Shown: in pieces, positions 52,542 through 62,249 of the stretch | Layout: each line of letters begins with the position of its first letter | Numbering within the stretch: position 1 is the stretch's first letter | Assembly: GCA_963764685.1 (NCBI GenBank) | Contig: CAVXTT010000018.1 | Location: 248,001 to 312,000, forward strand | Direction of reading: 5' to 3' | DNA from: CAVXTT01 sp963764685 | GTDB lineage: Bacteria > Bacteroidota > Ignavibacteria > Ignavibacteriales > Ignavibacteriaceae | DNA: 64,000 bases | Program-made: the position numbers and the translations under genes | Notes under the pieces: model-generated | Seen by the model: only the letters and a program-made list of their open reading frames with translations | The model's database searches: none | What the model was told of the DNA's origin: nothing

Positions 52542-53760
52542 TTATAATTTCAGGGATAAGTTTGACCTGGGATTAATAGTCTCGGCTCTGGTATTAGTTT
52601 GTATAGGACTGGCTGCTATTTACAGCTCTACCGTTAACCACCCGACAATGCACGGCAACTTTCAGAGGCAACTGATCTGGGGAATAGGTTCTGTAATAAT
52701 TTTCCTGGTGACATATTCTGTTCCGACTAATTCTTTCAGAACTATAGCATTACCCTCATACCTTATATCTTTGTTCTTTCTCATTGTAGTCCTTTTAATT
52801 GGAAGAAGGATATCGGGAGCAAAGAGCTGGCTTGATCTTGGTTTTTTTGGTTTTCAGCCTTCCGAACTCGCAAAAGTAGGAACCATACTTGCTCTCGCGG
52901 CATTCCTGTCCGGGAAAAATGTTAACATAGATTCGTTTAAAGATATACTTATAACACTTATAATCGGTGTTATTCCCGTTGGTTTGATACTCATAGAACC
53001 TGATATGGGTACCTCATTTGTTTTTTTAGGCTTAATAATGACTATGTTGTTCTGGAAGGGATTGAGTCTCTTCTGGATGTTCGTAGTATTATCACCTGGA
53101 TTTATTGCAGTCGCTTCTCTGTTCGGGTTCTTCTATTTCATTGCAGCACTTGTCATTATTATTGCTGCACTATTTTTATTTAAGAGAGATTTAATTTTCA
53201 GCGGATCGATACTCGCAATAAACCTTGCCGCAGGATTCTTTACCGATTATATGTATACAGCATTGAGCCCTCATCAGCAGAAAAGAATTCAGTCATTTAT
53301 CGATCCTATGTCTGATCCTCTCGGTGCTGGTTATAACGCCATACAGGCTAAAGTTGCAATTGGTTCCGGAGGACTCTGGGGGAAAGGGTTTTTAGCCGGC
53401 AACCAGACACAGCTTCAGTATATACCGGAGCAATGGACAGACTTTATATATTGTGTTATCGGTGAAGAATTCGGTTTTATTGGCAGTTTTACAATCCTGC
53501 TTCTGTTTATTTATATTTTTCTTAGAATACTTAAGGGAGTTTCAAATTCTAAAGATGAATTTATTAGTCTCACTCTTATAGGAATTCTTTCCGTTTACTT
53601 TGTTCATTTTATTATCAATATCGGAATGGTACTTGGGATAATGCCGGTAATCGGTATTCCTCTGCCATTTGTAAGCTACGGCGGAAGTTCATTGCTCGTT
53701 AATATGTTTATGCTCGGTATAGTAGCAAATGTTTACAGAACAAGAAAAAATTACACTTAA
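52531..53760 (+). CDS. rodA: Rod-shape SEDS glycosyltransferase RodA
   Basis: 409 residues with ten or so membrane helices and SEDS hallmarks: GAKSWLDLGFFGFQPSELAKVGTILALAAFL, PVGLILIEPDMGTSFVFLGL, GGLWGKGFLAGNQTQLQYIPEQWTDFIYCVIGEEFGF (with the catalytic Asp region) and MPVIGIPLPFVSYGGSSLL at the end. It polymerises glycan strands for PBP2. TTG at 52531 overlaps mrdA by eleven bases. Confidence 0.96.
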   Translation: MKIDYNFRDKFDLGLIVSALVLVCIGLAAIYSSTVNHPTMHGNFQRQLIWGIGSVIIFLVTYSVPTNSFRTIALPSYLISLFFLIVVLLIGRRISGAKSWLDLGFFGFQPSELAKVGTILALAAFLSGKNVNIDSFKDILITLIIGVIPVGLILIEPDMGTSFVFLGLIMTMLFWKGLSLFWMFVVLSPGFIAVASLFGFFYFIAALVIIIAALFLFKRDLIFSGSILAINLAAGFFTDYMYTALSPHQQKRIQSFIDPMSDPLGAGYNAIQAKVAIGSGGLWGKGFLAGNQTQLQYIPEQWTDFIYCVIGEEFGFIGSFTILLLFIYIFLRILKGVSNSKDEFISLTLIGILSVYFVHFIINIGMVLGIMPVIGIPLPFVSYGGSSLLVNMFMLGIVANVYRTRKNYT

Positions 53761-53772
53761 ACCTATGCACTT

Positions 53773-54583
53773 ATGAAGGCTTCTAGAAAAACTGCTTGAT
53801 AAAAATAAAGAGGGAAAATACATTTGCGTAGGTCTTGATACAGATATAAGGAAAATACCTTCTTTCCTGCGGGACTGTGAATTTCCTCTCTATGAGTTCA
53901 ATAAGAATATTATTTCACATACACAGGAACACACTGCAGCGTATAAGCTTAATTTTGCTTTTTACGAACAGAGAGGAATAGACGGAATAAAAGAATTATA
54001 TAATACAATTGCTTTAATTCCTGATGATATACTTGTTATTGCTGATGCTAAAAGAGGGGATATCGGGAATACTTCAGAAATGTATGCACAATCAATCTTT
54101 GATTATTTCAAGTGCGACTCAGTAACGGTAAATCCTTATATGGGGAATGATTCAGTAGAACCTTTCCTGAAATACGATGATAAGCTGATATTCATCCTTG
54201 CCCTTACTTCAAACCCAGGCGCAGCTGATTTTGAAAAACTTAAGACTGAAAATGGAAAATATTTATATGAGGAAGTGATAAGTAAAGTTAATCAGTGGAA
54301 TCATAAAAAGAATTGCGGAATTGTATTCGGAGCAACAAAAATCGAGGAATTAAAATCATCCATTAGGACATTTGGAGATCTTGCTGTACTTCTGCCGGGA
54401 GTTGGAGCACAGGGCGGAAGTCTGGAGGATGTGATAACAATATTCAAAGATTCAGGCAGGAGTGATTTTTTGATTAATATCAGCAGGGGAATAATCTACA
54501 GGGATTCAGGGGAAAATTATGCAGAATCGGCCAGGGAAGAAATTATCAGTCTAAATAAAAAGTCAAAATCCCTGATGGGATAA
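53773..54583 (+). CDS. pyrF: Orotidine 5'-phosphate decarboxylase (one frameshift at its start)
   Basis: About 268 residues. The long frame reads LLEKLLDKNKEGKYICVGLDTDIRK, then YKLNFAFYEQRG, VIADAKRGDIGNTSEMYAQSIF (catalytic Lys-Asp-Lys-like cluster), VTVNPYMG, ALTSNPGAADFE and LPGVGAQGGS, all typical of the type 2 OMP decarboxylase. It has no start codon of its own: the ATG at 53773 is in another frame, and removing one G of the pair at 53778-53779 gives MKLLEKLL. It makes UMP, feeding pyrG. It is encoded right after rodA. Confidence 0.88.
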
Positions 54584-54796
54584 ATAAATTCTATATATAT
54601 TTTAAAATATTTTGCATATTTTAAGTTTAACTAATTTGATAATTATTCTAATTAAGAATTAGTTATGAGAGGGATTTTTTTAATACTCCGGTTTTCCGGA
54701 TGATCATTAGGGATAGTTATGAATACGAGTTTTGCAGCTCTTTCATTAGAATTTATTCTGCATATGAGTTACAATAAAAAAGATTAGGGGAAAACT

Positions 54797-56284
54797 ATGG
54801 GAGCCGGGCAATCTCACCTTTATGAAAAATTTGTACAGGAAATTTGGAAGAATCAGAACTTTGAAAAAGAGCTCATAACTAAAAATGGGCAGAGTATAAC
54901 TATACTTGATGCAGGTGTAGAAAATAAGGAAGTCGGAGGACCCGACTTCAGAAACGCCAAAATAAAAGTAGGCAATATTACTATACACCGGGGATATTGA
55001 AATTGACAGCAGCTATTCTGATTGGAAAAACCACGGACATCATTTAAACAAAAAATACAATAGTTTAGTACTTCACCTTACGCTTCTTGGTACAAATGAC
55101 CACCCATACGTCTATACTGAGGATGGCAGAAAGGTCCAGTCAATTCCGCTTTCCGATTTACTTAGTGAGAGTCTCAGGACAGAGATACAGAATGCTATTC
55201 TTTCAGAAAGAGCAGGAAGACAGAGCAGGATGTCCTGTATTGATTCAAACAAGCTCGTAATGGAAAAGGATAAAGCTCGATTATCTTTATGAACTGGGGA
55301 TGGACAGGTTTAAGCATAAATGCAGCAGGATATTGGACAGACTTAAGGAAATCATTTATGAAAAAGAACTGAAAGCAAAAGAACCAATAGTTGGATATGA
55401 CCCGATGGATATATTGGAGAACCGCTCATTTAGTGTCAGTGATTTTTCTGATCATGAAATATGGGAACAAGTACTATATGAGTTGATTTTTGAAGCCCTG
55501 GGTTATTCTAAAAACAAGGAGCAGATGCTCAGGCTTGCGAAGACAGTTGATCTGTCGCTTGTTAAAAAACTGAAGAAGAAAAAAAATAATAAATTATACC
55601 TCGAATCACTTTACTTCACAGCTGCAGGTCTTGTTCCTAATATATTCCACTTTAAAGAAGTACGAAACTACTGAGTATGTAAGAAAACTCAGGGAAACCT
55701 GGAATGAAATACAGCCTCTTTTTGATAATAAGATAATGAAATACAGTACCTGGCACTTTAGTAAATTGAGACCTCAAAATTTTCCTACCTTAAGGATTGC
55801 GGGAGGATTAAGGATTGCTACAAAAAATTGTTGACGATAATATTATTGGAAGAATGATAAGTGATTTCAAAAACATCAATGATACGAAAAATCTTATCTC
55901 AGCTTTAAGGGCACTTATTATAATTAAAGGGAGAGGGATATTGGCGCAATCATTATATGTTTGGAGGGAAAACAGCTATAGGCATAAATTATTTTATAGG
56001 TCTTATCCCGGATTGATGAATTGATGATAAATGTACTATTCCCTGTATTTTCATTATACTTTGAAATATTCGATAAAAAAGATATTGCAAGGAAAGTACA
56101 GCGGCTTTATCTTAATTATATTCAGGTCAACTGATAATACTCTAGTAAGTGAAGTATCCGAAAACCTGGATCTTCAGGATGCCTGGAAAAGAAGTGTCTT
56201 TATCAGGGGATGATTGAGTTGTTCAGAAGCTATTGTTCGAGAGACAGATGTTTGGAATGCAGGATAGGGAAAGCAGCATTCGGC
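54797..56284 (+). pseudogene. DUF2851 family protein, broken by many frameshifts
   Basis: Joining the frames gives a recognisable DUF2851 protein of about 490 residues: SHLYEKFVQEIWKNQNF, GGPDFRNAKIKVGNITI, GDIEIDSSYSDWKNHGHHLNKKYNSLVLHL, KLDYLYELGMDRFKHK, WEQVLYELIFEALGYSKNKEQM, KLRPQNFPTLRIAGGL, GYWRNHYMFGGK, RIDELMINVLFPVFSLYFEIF and QGMIELFRSYCSRDRCLECRIG near the end. Breaks lie near 54992, 55275, 55660, 55815, 55940, 56005, 56130 and 56200. The family is common and intact in Bacteroidetes, of unknown function. The order and every expected motif are kept, so I favour local sequence errors, but true decay is possible. The exact end is uncertain because it runs into the convergent gene. 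Confidence 0.75.
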
Positions 56285-56869
56285 TTAGTTACTTCCGGAA
56301 AGCCTTTTAATATCATCTCTCAGCTTGGCGGCAAGTTCGTATTCTTCTGCTTCCAGTGCTTCTCTAAGTTTATTCTGTAAGGAGGCAAGCTTTGGCCTCT
56401 TTACTTTTCGGAATCTGTTCTTCTTCAGGATATGTTTTTTCTCCTTCCGTCTCGATTCTTCAGAAGGAAAGAATGCTGCAGTCTCCATTACAGCTTCAGC
56501 AACATAAATAGGGGCCTGGCATCTTACGGCAAGAGCAATGGCATCACTGGGCCTTGCATCAATTTCATTTGTCAGAGCAGATATTTCGAGTATTATCTTG
56601 GCATAAAATGTATTTTCTTTTAGTTCATCAATTATAACTTCCATAACAACTGCACTAAGATTATCTATCAGGTTTTTCATCAGATCGTGAGTAAGAGGGC
56701 GGGGAGGTTTAATTCCTTCAATTTCAAGAGCTATGGCCTGTGCTTCAAACGCACCGATAATTATCGGAAGTCTTCTGTTCCCGTTAACTTCTTTTAATAA
56801 TATAGCATATGCACCTCCGGTGGAAGGGCTTGATGATAGACCTAAAATCTCACATTGTATCTTCTGCAA
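56285..56869 (-). CDS. Bifunctional nuclease family protein (DUF151 plus UVR motif)
   Basis: 194 residues. The DUF151 domain (about 1-130) shows LPIIIGAFEAQAIALEIEGIKPPRPLTHDLM, VVMEVIIDELKENTFYAKIIL and EIDARPSDAIALAVRCQAPIYVAEAVM. A charged linker leads to a UvrB/UvrC-type motif (LASLQNKLREALEAEEYELAAKLRDDIKRL, about 160-189). Family members have been called bifunctional nucleases; the UVR tail suggests protein contacts. Intact between two broken genes. Confidence 0.9.
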   Translation of the reverse strand: MQKIQCEILGLSSSPSTGGAYAILLKEVNGNRRLPIIIGAFEAQAIALEIEGIKPPRPLTHDLMKNLIDNLSAVVMEVIIDELKENTFYAKIILEISALTNEIDARPSDAIALAVRCQAPIYVAEAVMETAAFFPSEESRRKEKKHILKKNRFRKVKRPKLASLQNKLREALEAEEYELAAKLRDDIKRLSGSN

Positions 56870-56885
56870 TTAATACTCCGGTCAA

Positions 56886-57854
56886 TTATTTTATCTTGTT
56901 TATTTCTTCTGTCAATGCAGGTAGTATTTCAAAAATATCTCCTGCAATTCCATAATCTGCAATACTAAAAATGGGTGCATCTTTATCTTTATTTATTGCC
57001 ACAATATATTTTGAGGAAGACATTCCTGCAAGGTGCTGAATCGCACCTGAAATTCCGCAGGCAACATATAAGTGTGGGGGATACTGTCTTACCTGTTTGT
57101 CCAACCTGCTCACTGTGAGGTCTCCATCCGGCATCAACAACTGCCCGTGATGCACCGACTGCAGCGCCTAATGCATCAGCAAGTTTTTCAACAAGATGAA
57201 AGTTTTCCGGTCCCTTTAATCCTCTTCCGCCTGATACAATTATATCAGCTTCGGCAACATCCAGTTTACCTTCAGATTTTTTGAATCTCAACTACTTTGG
57301 TTTTCAGATTTGGATTATCAACTGATTTTTCAATTATATTCAGCTTCTGACCATCTACAGGAACCGGTTTGAATACATTTGGTCTGATAGTCAGGATTTT
57401 AATATCAGTATTAAATTTTAATTCCATTAATGCTTTACCGGCAAACACAGGACGGGTGAATATCAACTCTCCTCCGTTATTTGCAATATCTACACAGTCA
57501 ATTATGCAGCCGGCATTCAACTTTACAGAAATTCTGGGAGCCAGATCTTTCCCTAAAGAGGAATTTGAAAAAATAATAGTATTCTACAGGAAGTGATGCT
57601 GCAAAATCAAGGAGTATATCTCTGTAAGCTGTGGGGGAATAAAGCTCAAGATCTTTATGCTTAAAGAAAGTTACTTTATCTATTCCATATTTTTCAATTT
57701 CATTTAAATTATCGACACTGCTTCCGATTACAACTGCTTCCGCATCCAGACCAAGGATACCGGAAAGGAACTTTGCTCTGGAAACAACTTCGTATGCTGA
57801 TCTTTTTAATTTATTTTCACGCTGTTCAAGAAAGGCTATTATCTTATTTGCCAT
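56886..57854 (-). pseudogene. etfA: Electron transfer flavoprotein alpha subunit, three frameshifts
   Basis: Four overlapping frames together give a complete EtfA of about 322 residues. The N-terminal part (57854 on) is MANKIIAFLEQREN ... AYEVVSRAKFLSGILG; next TIIFSNSSLGKDLAPRISVKLNAGCIIDC and FTRPVFAGKALMELKF; then DIIVSGGRGLKGPENFHLVEKLADALGAAVGASRAVVDAGW; last the FAD-binding region GQTGKTVSP, LYVACGISGAIQHLAGM and the tail NKDKDAPIFSIADYGIAGD. Breaks lie near 57575, in the six-T run at 57277-57282 and in the five-G run at 57076-57080; each is repaired by removing one base. Because etfB beside it is intact, this is probably a functional gene with sequence errors. It shuttles electrons from acyl-CoA or similar dehydrogenases. 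Confidence 0.88.
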
Positions 57855-57862
57855 TAAATCTC

Positions 57863-58609
57863 CTAAATTACTTTTGCTTCTTCGTGTAGTAGAGTTACCA
57901 GTTCACGCACCGCAGATACATCAGTTCCGATTATTCGCCCCGGCTTTTTTGGAGGCGGGGTTTTCAACTTCAGGATATTCACTCTATTTGAGCCGGTAAG
58001 TGCATCTTTTTCCTCAATAACCTTCTTCTTCGCTGCCATTATACCTTTAAGTGAAGCATATCTTGGTTCATTGAGACCTTTTTGTGCAGTAATAACTGCC
58101 GGAAGTTCTGATTCAACTATTTCTTTTCCTCCCTCCGTTTCTCTTTCAGCGGTTATTTTATTTCCTTCTATATTAAGCTTTACAACAACAGTAATACAAT
58201 TATAACTTAGCATCTCTGCGGTAAGCTGCCCGGTAATAGAATTATCAAAATCAACAGATTGTTTCCCAAAAAGTATCAGATCATAAGAGTTCTTTTTAAG
58301 CTCCTCAGCCAGGGAGTTAGCAACCATATAACTATCGGGAACAGCATTAGTTTTTAGAAGTATCCCATTATCTGCCCCCATTGCAAGTGCTTTTCGAATA
58401 GATTCTTTGTTACTCTCTCCGCCAACACTGTAAATATTAACTTCACCTCCCGCCTTTTCTTTTATTTTTAGGGCTTCTTCTACGGCAAATTCATCATACG
58501 GATTAAGTATAAATGTTACTCCGGCGGGGTCAATCGATTTTGCATCCTGTGAAATTTTAATCTTTGTGGCTGTGTCAGGAACATAGCTTACACATACCGC
58601 TATCTTCAT
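57863..58609 (-). CDS. etfB: Electron transfer flavoprotein beta subunit
   Basis: 248 residues: KIAVCVSYVPDTATKIKI, FILNPYDEFAVEEALKIKEK, VNIYSVGGESNKESIRKALAMGADNGILL (AMP/adenine-binding region), DLILFGKQSVDFDNSITGQLTAEML and LPAVITAQKGLNEPRYASLKGIMAAKKK, all standard ETF beta features. It forms a heterodimer with EtfA, encoded eight bases downstream. Confidence 0.96.
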   Translation of the reverse strand: MKIAVCVSYVPDTATKIKISQDAKSIDPAGVTFILNPYDEFAVEEALKIKEKAGGEVNIYSVGGESNKESIRKALAMGADNGILLKTNAVPDSYMVANSLAEELKKNSYDLILFGKQSVDFDNSITGQLTAEMLSYNCITVVVKLNIEGNKITAERETEGGKEIVESELPAVITAQKGLNEPRYASLKGIMAAKKKVIEEKDALTGSNRVNILKLKTPPPKKPGRIIGTDVSAVRELVTLLHEEAKVI

Positions 58610-58835
58610 TCAGATTCCTCCGTTAATTGGTATAATCAAGTTGAAAAATATACTCATAGAGGCTTATAAAATCAAACTTTACTGCCAGGGATCACCGAAG
58701 CAGTAGAATACATTTTCTATCCTTTAATGTTAATTTCCTGATCAAATTATTCCTCAAAAAGTGCGTTAATAATTAGATTTCTTATTTTTTAATTAATAAA
58801 TATTTTTTATGTTCAGTCAGTAATAATCGGGAAAT

Positions 58836-59126
58836 ATGAAACTACAACAGCAGGATCTGCCTGAACTTGAGATAACGAATGAAGAAGATACTTCTGACCT
58901 TAATGCAAACAGGGTTATCTTGTATAATGATGAATGGCATACATTTGATGAAGTTATAGTCCAGCTGATAAAAGCAATCAGTTGTACTTTCGAAACGGCG
59001 AGAGATTTTGCTTTTGAGGTTCATGTTAAAGGTAAAGCAATCGTATACAGCGGGACAATGAATGAATGCCTTAGGGTAAGTGCTGTATTGGAAGAGATTG
59101 CCCTGAATACCCAGATTATTACTTAA
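58836..59126 (+). CDS. clpS: ClpS-like adaptor of the ClpAP protease
   Basis: 96 residues: an acidic flexible N-tail, then the ClpS fold with VILYNDEWHTFDEVIVQLIKAI (substrate and Clp contact region; N-D-E in place of the usual N-D-D), FEVHVKGKAIVYSG (HxxG-type loop) and NECLRVSAVLEEIALNTQI. It hands N-degron substrates to ClpA. It is divergent from etfB with 226 bases between, and no clpA is in view. Confidence 0.85.
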   Translation: MKLQQQDLPELEITNEEDTSDLNANRVILYNDEWHTFDEVIVQLIKAISCTFETARDFAFEVHVKGKAIVYSGTMNECLRVSAVLEEIALNTQIIT

Positions 59127-59285
59127 TTGGCTCAATAACCAACCTTAATAGTTTAAAAAAAGAAACAGACGACCGGATCCGGTCGTGTGTCCATATTTTA
59201 CTTATTATATTACTATATATTTGTGAATTATTAACTTATTGAAACTTTTCATCCCATTATAAGGTTAAATAAAATAAACAAAGCT

Positions 59286-61133
59286 ATGACAAAAAACGTT
59301 TTAGAATTAAATGATGTAACTGTAAGATTTGCCGGAGACTCCGGCGACGGAATGCAGTTGACAGGATCCCAGTTTACCAATTCAACTGCTCTGGTTGGAA
59401 ATGATCTGAGCACATTGCCAGATTACCCTGCCGAGATCAGAGCTCCTGCCGGAACTTTATATGGAGTCAGCGGCTTCCAGCTTCATTTCTCAAGCAGTGA
59501 TATTCATACGCCTGGAGATGCACCGGACGTTCTTGTAGCAATGAACCCTGCTGCGTTAAAGATTAATCTAAAAGATCTTAAGCCGAACGCACTTATTATT
59601 GTGAATATTAATGCTTTTGATCTTAAGAATTTGAGACTCGCCGGGTATGAAAGTAATCCTTTAGAAGATGAAACACTTGATGGATATAATGTTTTTAAAG
59701 TTCCTTTGAGCCATTTAACATCCACGGCACTTGAGGGGAGTGGTTTATCAGCTAAAGAAATTTCCAGGAGTAAAAACTTTTTTGCACTGGGTATGATGTA
59801 TTGGCTCTACTGCAGAGAATTGGAACCGACGATCGAATGGATTAAGAGCAAGTTTAAGAGCACGCCTTTAATTGCATCTGCTAATGAAACTGTTCTTAAA
59901 GCCGGGTATTATTTTGGTGAGAATACTGAAATCTTTACAGTACGTTACCAGGTAAGTCCTGCAAAACTTCAGCCCGGTACCTACAGGAGCATCTCAGGAA
60001 ATGAAGCTCTGGCATTTGGATTTTTAACAGCTTCTGTGAAATCGGGAGTACCATTATTTCTTGGCTCATACCCGATTACCCCTGCCTCCGATATTCTGCA
60101 CGAATTAAGTAAGTATAAAAATTTTGGTGTACGGACATTCCAGGCGGAAGATGAGATTGCTGCCATAACGGCTGCATTGGGTGCTGCATATTCAGGTGCA
60201 ATTGGAATAACTTCAACAAGTGGTCCCGGGGTTGCACTTAAGACCGAGACAATTGGTCTTGCGGTAATGACTGAACTTCCCTTGATTATAATTGATGTTC
60301 AGAGAGGCGGTCCAAGTACCGGCTTACCCACTAAAACAGAGCAGGCAGATCTTCTGCAGGCAGTCTATGGAAGAAATAGTGAGGCCCCTGTAATAGTTAT
60401 TGCCCCTGCTACTCCTGCTGACTGTTTTAATATGGCACTGCAGGCAGTAAAACTTTCCATTAAATATATGGTCCCGGTAATATATTTATCCGATGGATAC
60501 CTGGCTAATGGAGCCGAGCCCTGGAGAGTACCCGAGCCCGATAGTATTCCACCCATTGAAGTAAAATTCAGGACAGAGGCGGAAGGTTTCTATCCTTACC
60601 AGCGTGATGAAAATTTATCCCGCCCCTGGGCATTACCCGGCACGCCAGGGCTGGAACATAGAATAGGAGGGCTGGAGAAATCAAACCTTACTGGAAATGT
60701 AAACTATGATCCTGAGAATCACGAATTTATGGTAAGATTAAGAGCTCAGAAAGTAAAAAATGCAGAGAATGATATTCCTTTGCTTGAAGTTGAGGGAGAC
60801 GAGGATGCTGAACTGCTTGTTGTAGGATGGGGCAGTACTTTTGGAGCTATCACAGAAGCAGTCAACAGGTTAAGAGCAAACGGCTTTAAAGTAGCTCAAA
60901 CTCATTTAAGGTATCTAAATCCGCTTCCCAGGAATACCGGTGAAGTTTTAAAGAGATATAAGAAAATATTATGCCCCGAGATAAATATGGGGCAGCTTGC
61001 CAAAATTTTAAGACACGAATTTCTTGCTGATGTTGAACCATTTAATAAAATACAGGGATTACCTTTCAAGTCTTCCGAAATAGAAACTAAAATAGAAAAA
61101 ATGCTTGGAGTAAAGAGCAATGGCAGAAACTAA
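59286..61133 (+). CDS. korA: 2-oxoacid:ferredoxin oxidoreductase alpha subunit (gamma-alpha fusion)
   Basis: 615 residues. The N-terminal gamma domain has RFAGDSGDGMQLTGSQFT and PAEIRAPAGTLYGVSGFQLHFSS. The alpha part starts near 230 (GNEALAFGFLTASVKSGVPLFLGSYPITPASDILHEL, FQAEDEIAAITAALGAAYSGAIGITSTSGPG, TELPLIIIDVQRGGPSTGLPTKTEQADL) and ends with the domain II strand VVGWGSTFGAITEAV. The fused gamma-alpha layout with separate beta is that of 2-oxoglutarate:ferredoxin oxidoreductase, making succinyl-CoA and reduced ferredoxin or running backward. A TATATTTG box at 59216-59223 may be its -7 element. Confidence 0.92.
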   Translation: MTKNVLELNDVTVRFAGDSGDGMQLTGSQFTNSTALVGNDLSTLPDYPAEIRAPAGTLYGVSGFQLHFSSSDIHTPGDAPDVLVAMNPAALKINLKDLKPNALIIVNINAFDLKNLRLAGYESNPLEDETLDGYNVFKVPLSHLTSTALEGSGLSAKEISRSKNFFALGMMYWLYCRELEPTIEWIKSKFKSTPLIASANETVLKAGYYFGENTEIFTVRYQVSPAKLQPGTYRSISGNEALAFGFLTASVKSGVPLFLGSYPITPASDILHELSKYKNFGVRTFQAEDEIAAITAALGAAYSGAIGITSTSGPGVALKTETIGLAVMTELPLIIIDVQRGGPSTGLPTKTEQADLLQAVYGRNSEAPVIVIAPATPADCFNMALQAVKLSIKYMVPVIYLSDGYLANGAEPWRVPEPDSIPPIEVKFRTEAEGFYPYQRDENLSRPWALPGTPGLEHRIGGLEKSNLTGNVNYDPENHEFMVRLRAQKVKNAENDIPLLEVEGDEDAELLVVGWGSTFGAITEAVNRLRANGFKVAQTHLRYLNPLPRNTGEVLKRYKKILCPEINMGQLAKILRHEFLADVEPFNKIQGLPFKSSEIETKIEKMLGVKSNGRN

Positions 61134-62148
61134 TATTGAACAAAAATACAGCGCAAAGGATTACTCATCCAATCAGGATGTGAGATGGTGTCCCGGCTGC
61201 GGAGATTACTCAATTCTTGCACAAATGCAGAGAGTATCACCCGACCTGGGAATTAAAAAAGAGAATTTTGTATGGGTATCCGGAATAGGCTGTGCCTCCC
61301 GGTTTCCGTATTATATGAACACGTTTGGACTGCACGGTATCCACGGAAGAGCTCCTGCAATAGCCAGCGGTATTAAAATAAATAATCCCGCTCTCTCTGT
61401 TTGGGTTGCTACCGGGGATGGTGATCTGCTGAGTATCGGGGGTAATCATTTTATTCATACCTGCAGAAGAAATATTGACATAAAAATTCTTTTATTTAAT
61501 AACAGGATATATGGACTTACTAAAGGACAATATTCACCCACATCCGAAAAAGGGAAAAAAACGAAGAGCACTCCATTCGGCAGTGTTGATTATCCCTTTA
61601 ATCCATTAACTCTTGCTATAGGTGCCGGAGCAACTTTCGTTGCAAGAAGTCTCGATCGGGATCCTAAACATCTCCAGGTAGTTATGAAAAGAGCAGCGGA
61701 GCATAAAGGAACTGCATTCATCGAAATATTTCAGAACTGTAATATTTTTAATGACGGGGCTTTTGAACTTCTTACAGAAAAGGATACAAAAGCCGATAAT
61801 GTTGTTGTACTCGAACACGGCAAGCCACTGGTTTTCGGGAAAGAAAATAATAAGGGTATCAGGCTCAATGGATTAAAACCCGAAGTTGTAGATTTATCTG
61901 AAGGGAAGTTTTCTATTAATGATATTTGGGTACACGATGAGTTTGATGACGATAACACAAGGGCTAATATCATCGCTCAGTTTACAGAAAAAGAAGGCTT
62001 TCCTGCACCGATCGGAATTCTGAAACAGGTAATTAAGCCTACATATGATGAGGAATTTCATCAGCAGATCAATAATATAAAAAAGAGCAAAGGAGAAGGA
62101 GATCTTAGAAAGGTTCTCTTCAGCGGAAATATGTGGGATGTTAACTGA
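61120..62148 (+). CDS. korB: 2-oxoacid:ferredoxin oxidoreductase beta subunit
   Basis: 342 residues with the TPP-binding subunit features: WCPGCGDYSILAQMQ, GIGCASRFPYYMNTFGLHGIHGRAPAIASG, GDGDLLSIGGNHFIHTCRRN and NNRIYGLTKGQYSPTS. The cysteines support iron-sulfur or structural binding. It overlaps korA by 14 bases. With korA it forms the oxidoreductase; 2-oxoglutarate is favoured over pyruvate because no delta ferredoxin domain or PFOR length is seen. Confidence 0.93.
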   Translation: MAETNIEQKYSAKDYSSNQDVRWCPGCGDYSILAQMQRVSPDLGIKKENFVWVSGIGCASRFPYYMNTFGLHGIHGRAPAIASGIKINNPALSVWVATGDGDLLSIGGNHFIHTCRRNIDIKILLFNNRIYGLTKGQYSPTSEKGKKTKSTPFGSVDYPFNPLTLAIGAGATFVARSLDRDPKHLQVVMKRAAEHKGTAFIEIFQNCNIFNDGAFELLTEKDTKADNVVVLEHGKPLVFGKENNKGIRLNGLKPEVVDLSEGKFSINDIWVHDEFDDDNTRANIIAQFTEKEGFPAPIGILKQVIKPTYDEEFHQQINNIKKSKGEGDLRKVLFSGNMWDVN

Positions 62149-62213
62149 TCATACCTGGTTGACTGCATTGTTTAAACTGTAAAATTTCCTATTTTTTAAC
62201 ATCAGCTTTTCAC

Positions 62214-62236
62214 GGGCTTGTAAAACGAGCCCTTTT
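62214..62236 (+). terminator. Intrinsic terminator after korB
   Basis: GGGCTTG pairs with CGAGCCC (one G-U) around a TAAAA loop and is followed by TTTT, 66 bases after the korB stop. Confidence 0.8.
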
Positions 62237-62249
62237 CTATATTAATTAG

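Noticed and set aside
59169..59186. Perfect palindrome ACGACCGG-ATCCGGTCGT after clpS as a terminator
   Set aside because: It has no T-run on the plus strand, so I did not list it as a terminator; an A-rich tract before it could serve the minus strand, but no gene ends there.
59286..62148. Pyruvate:ferredoxin oxidoreductase
   Set aside because: The gamma-alpha fusion plus a separate beta subunit without a delta ferredoxin domain fits the 2-oxoglutarate type better; substrate still cannot be proved from sequence.
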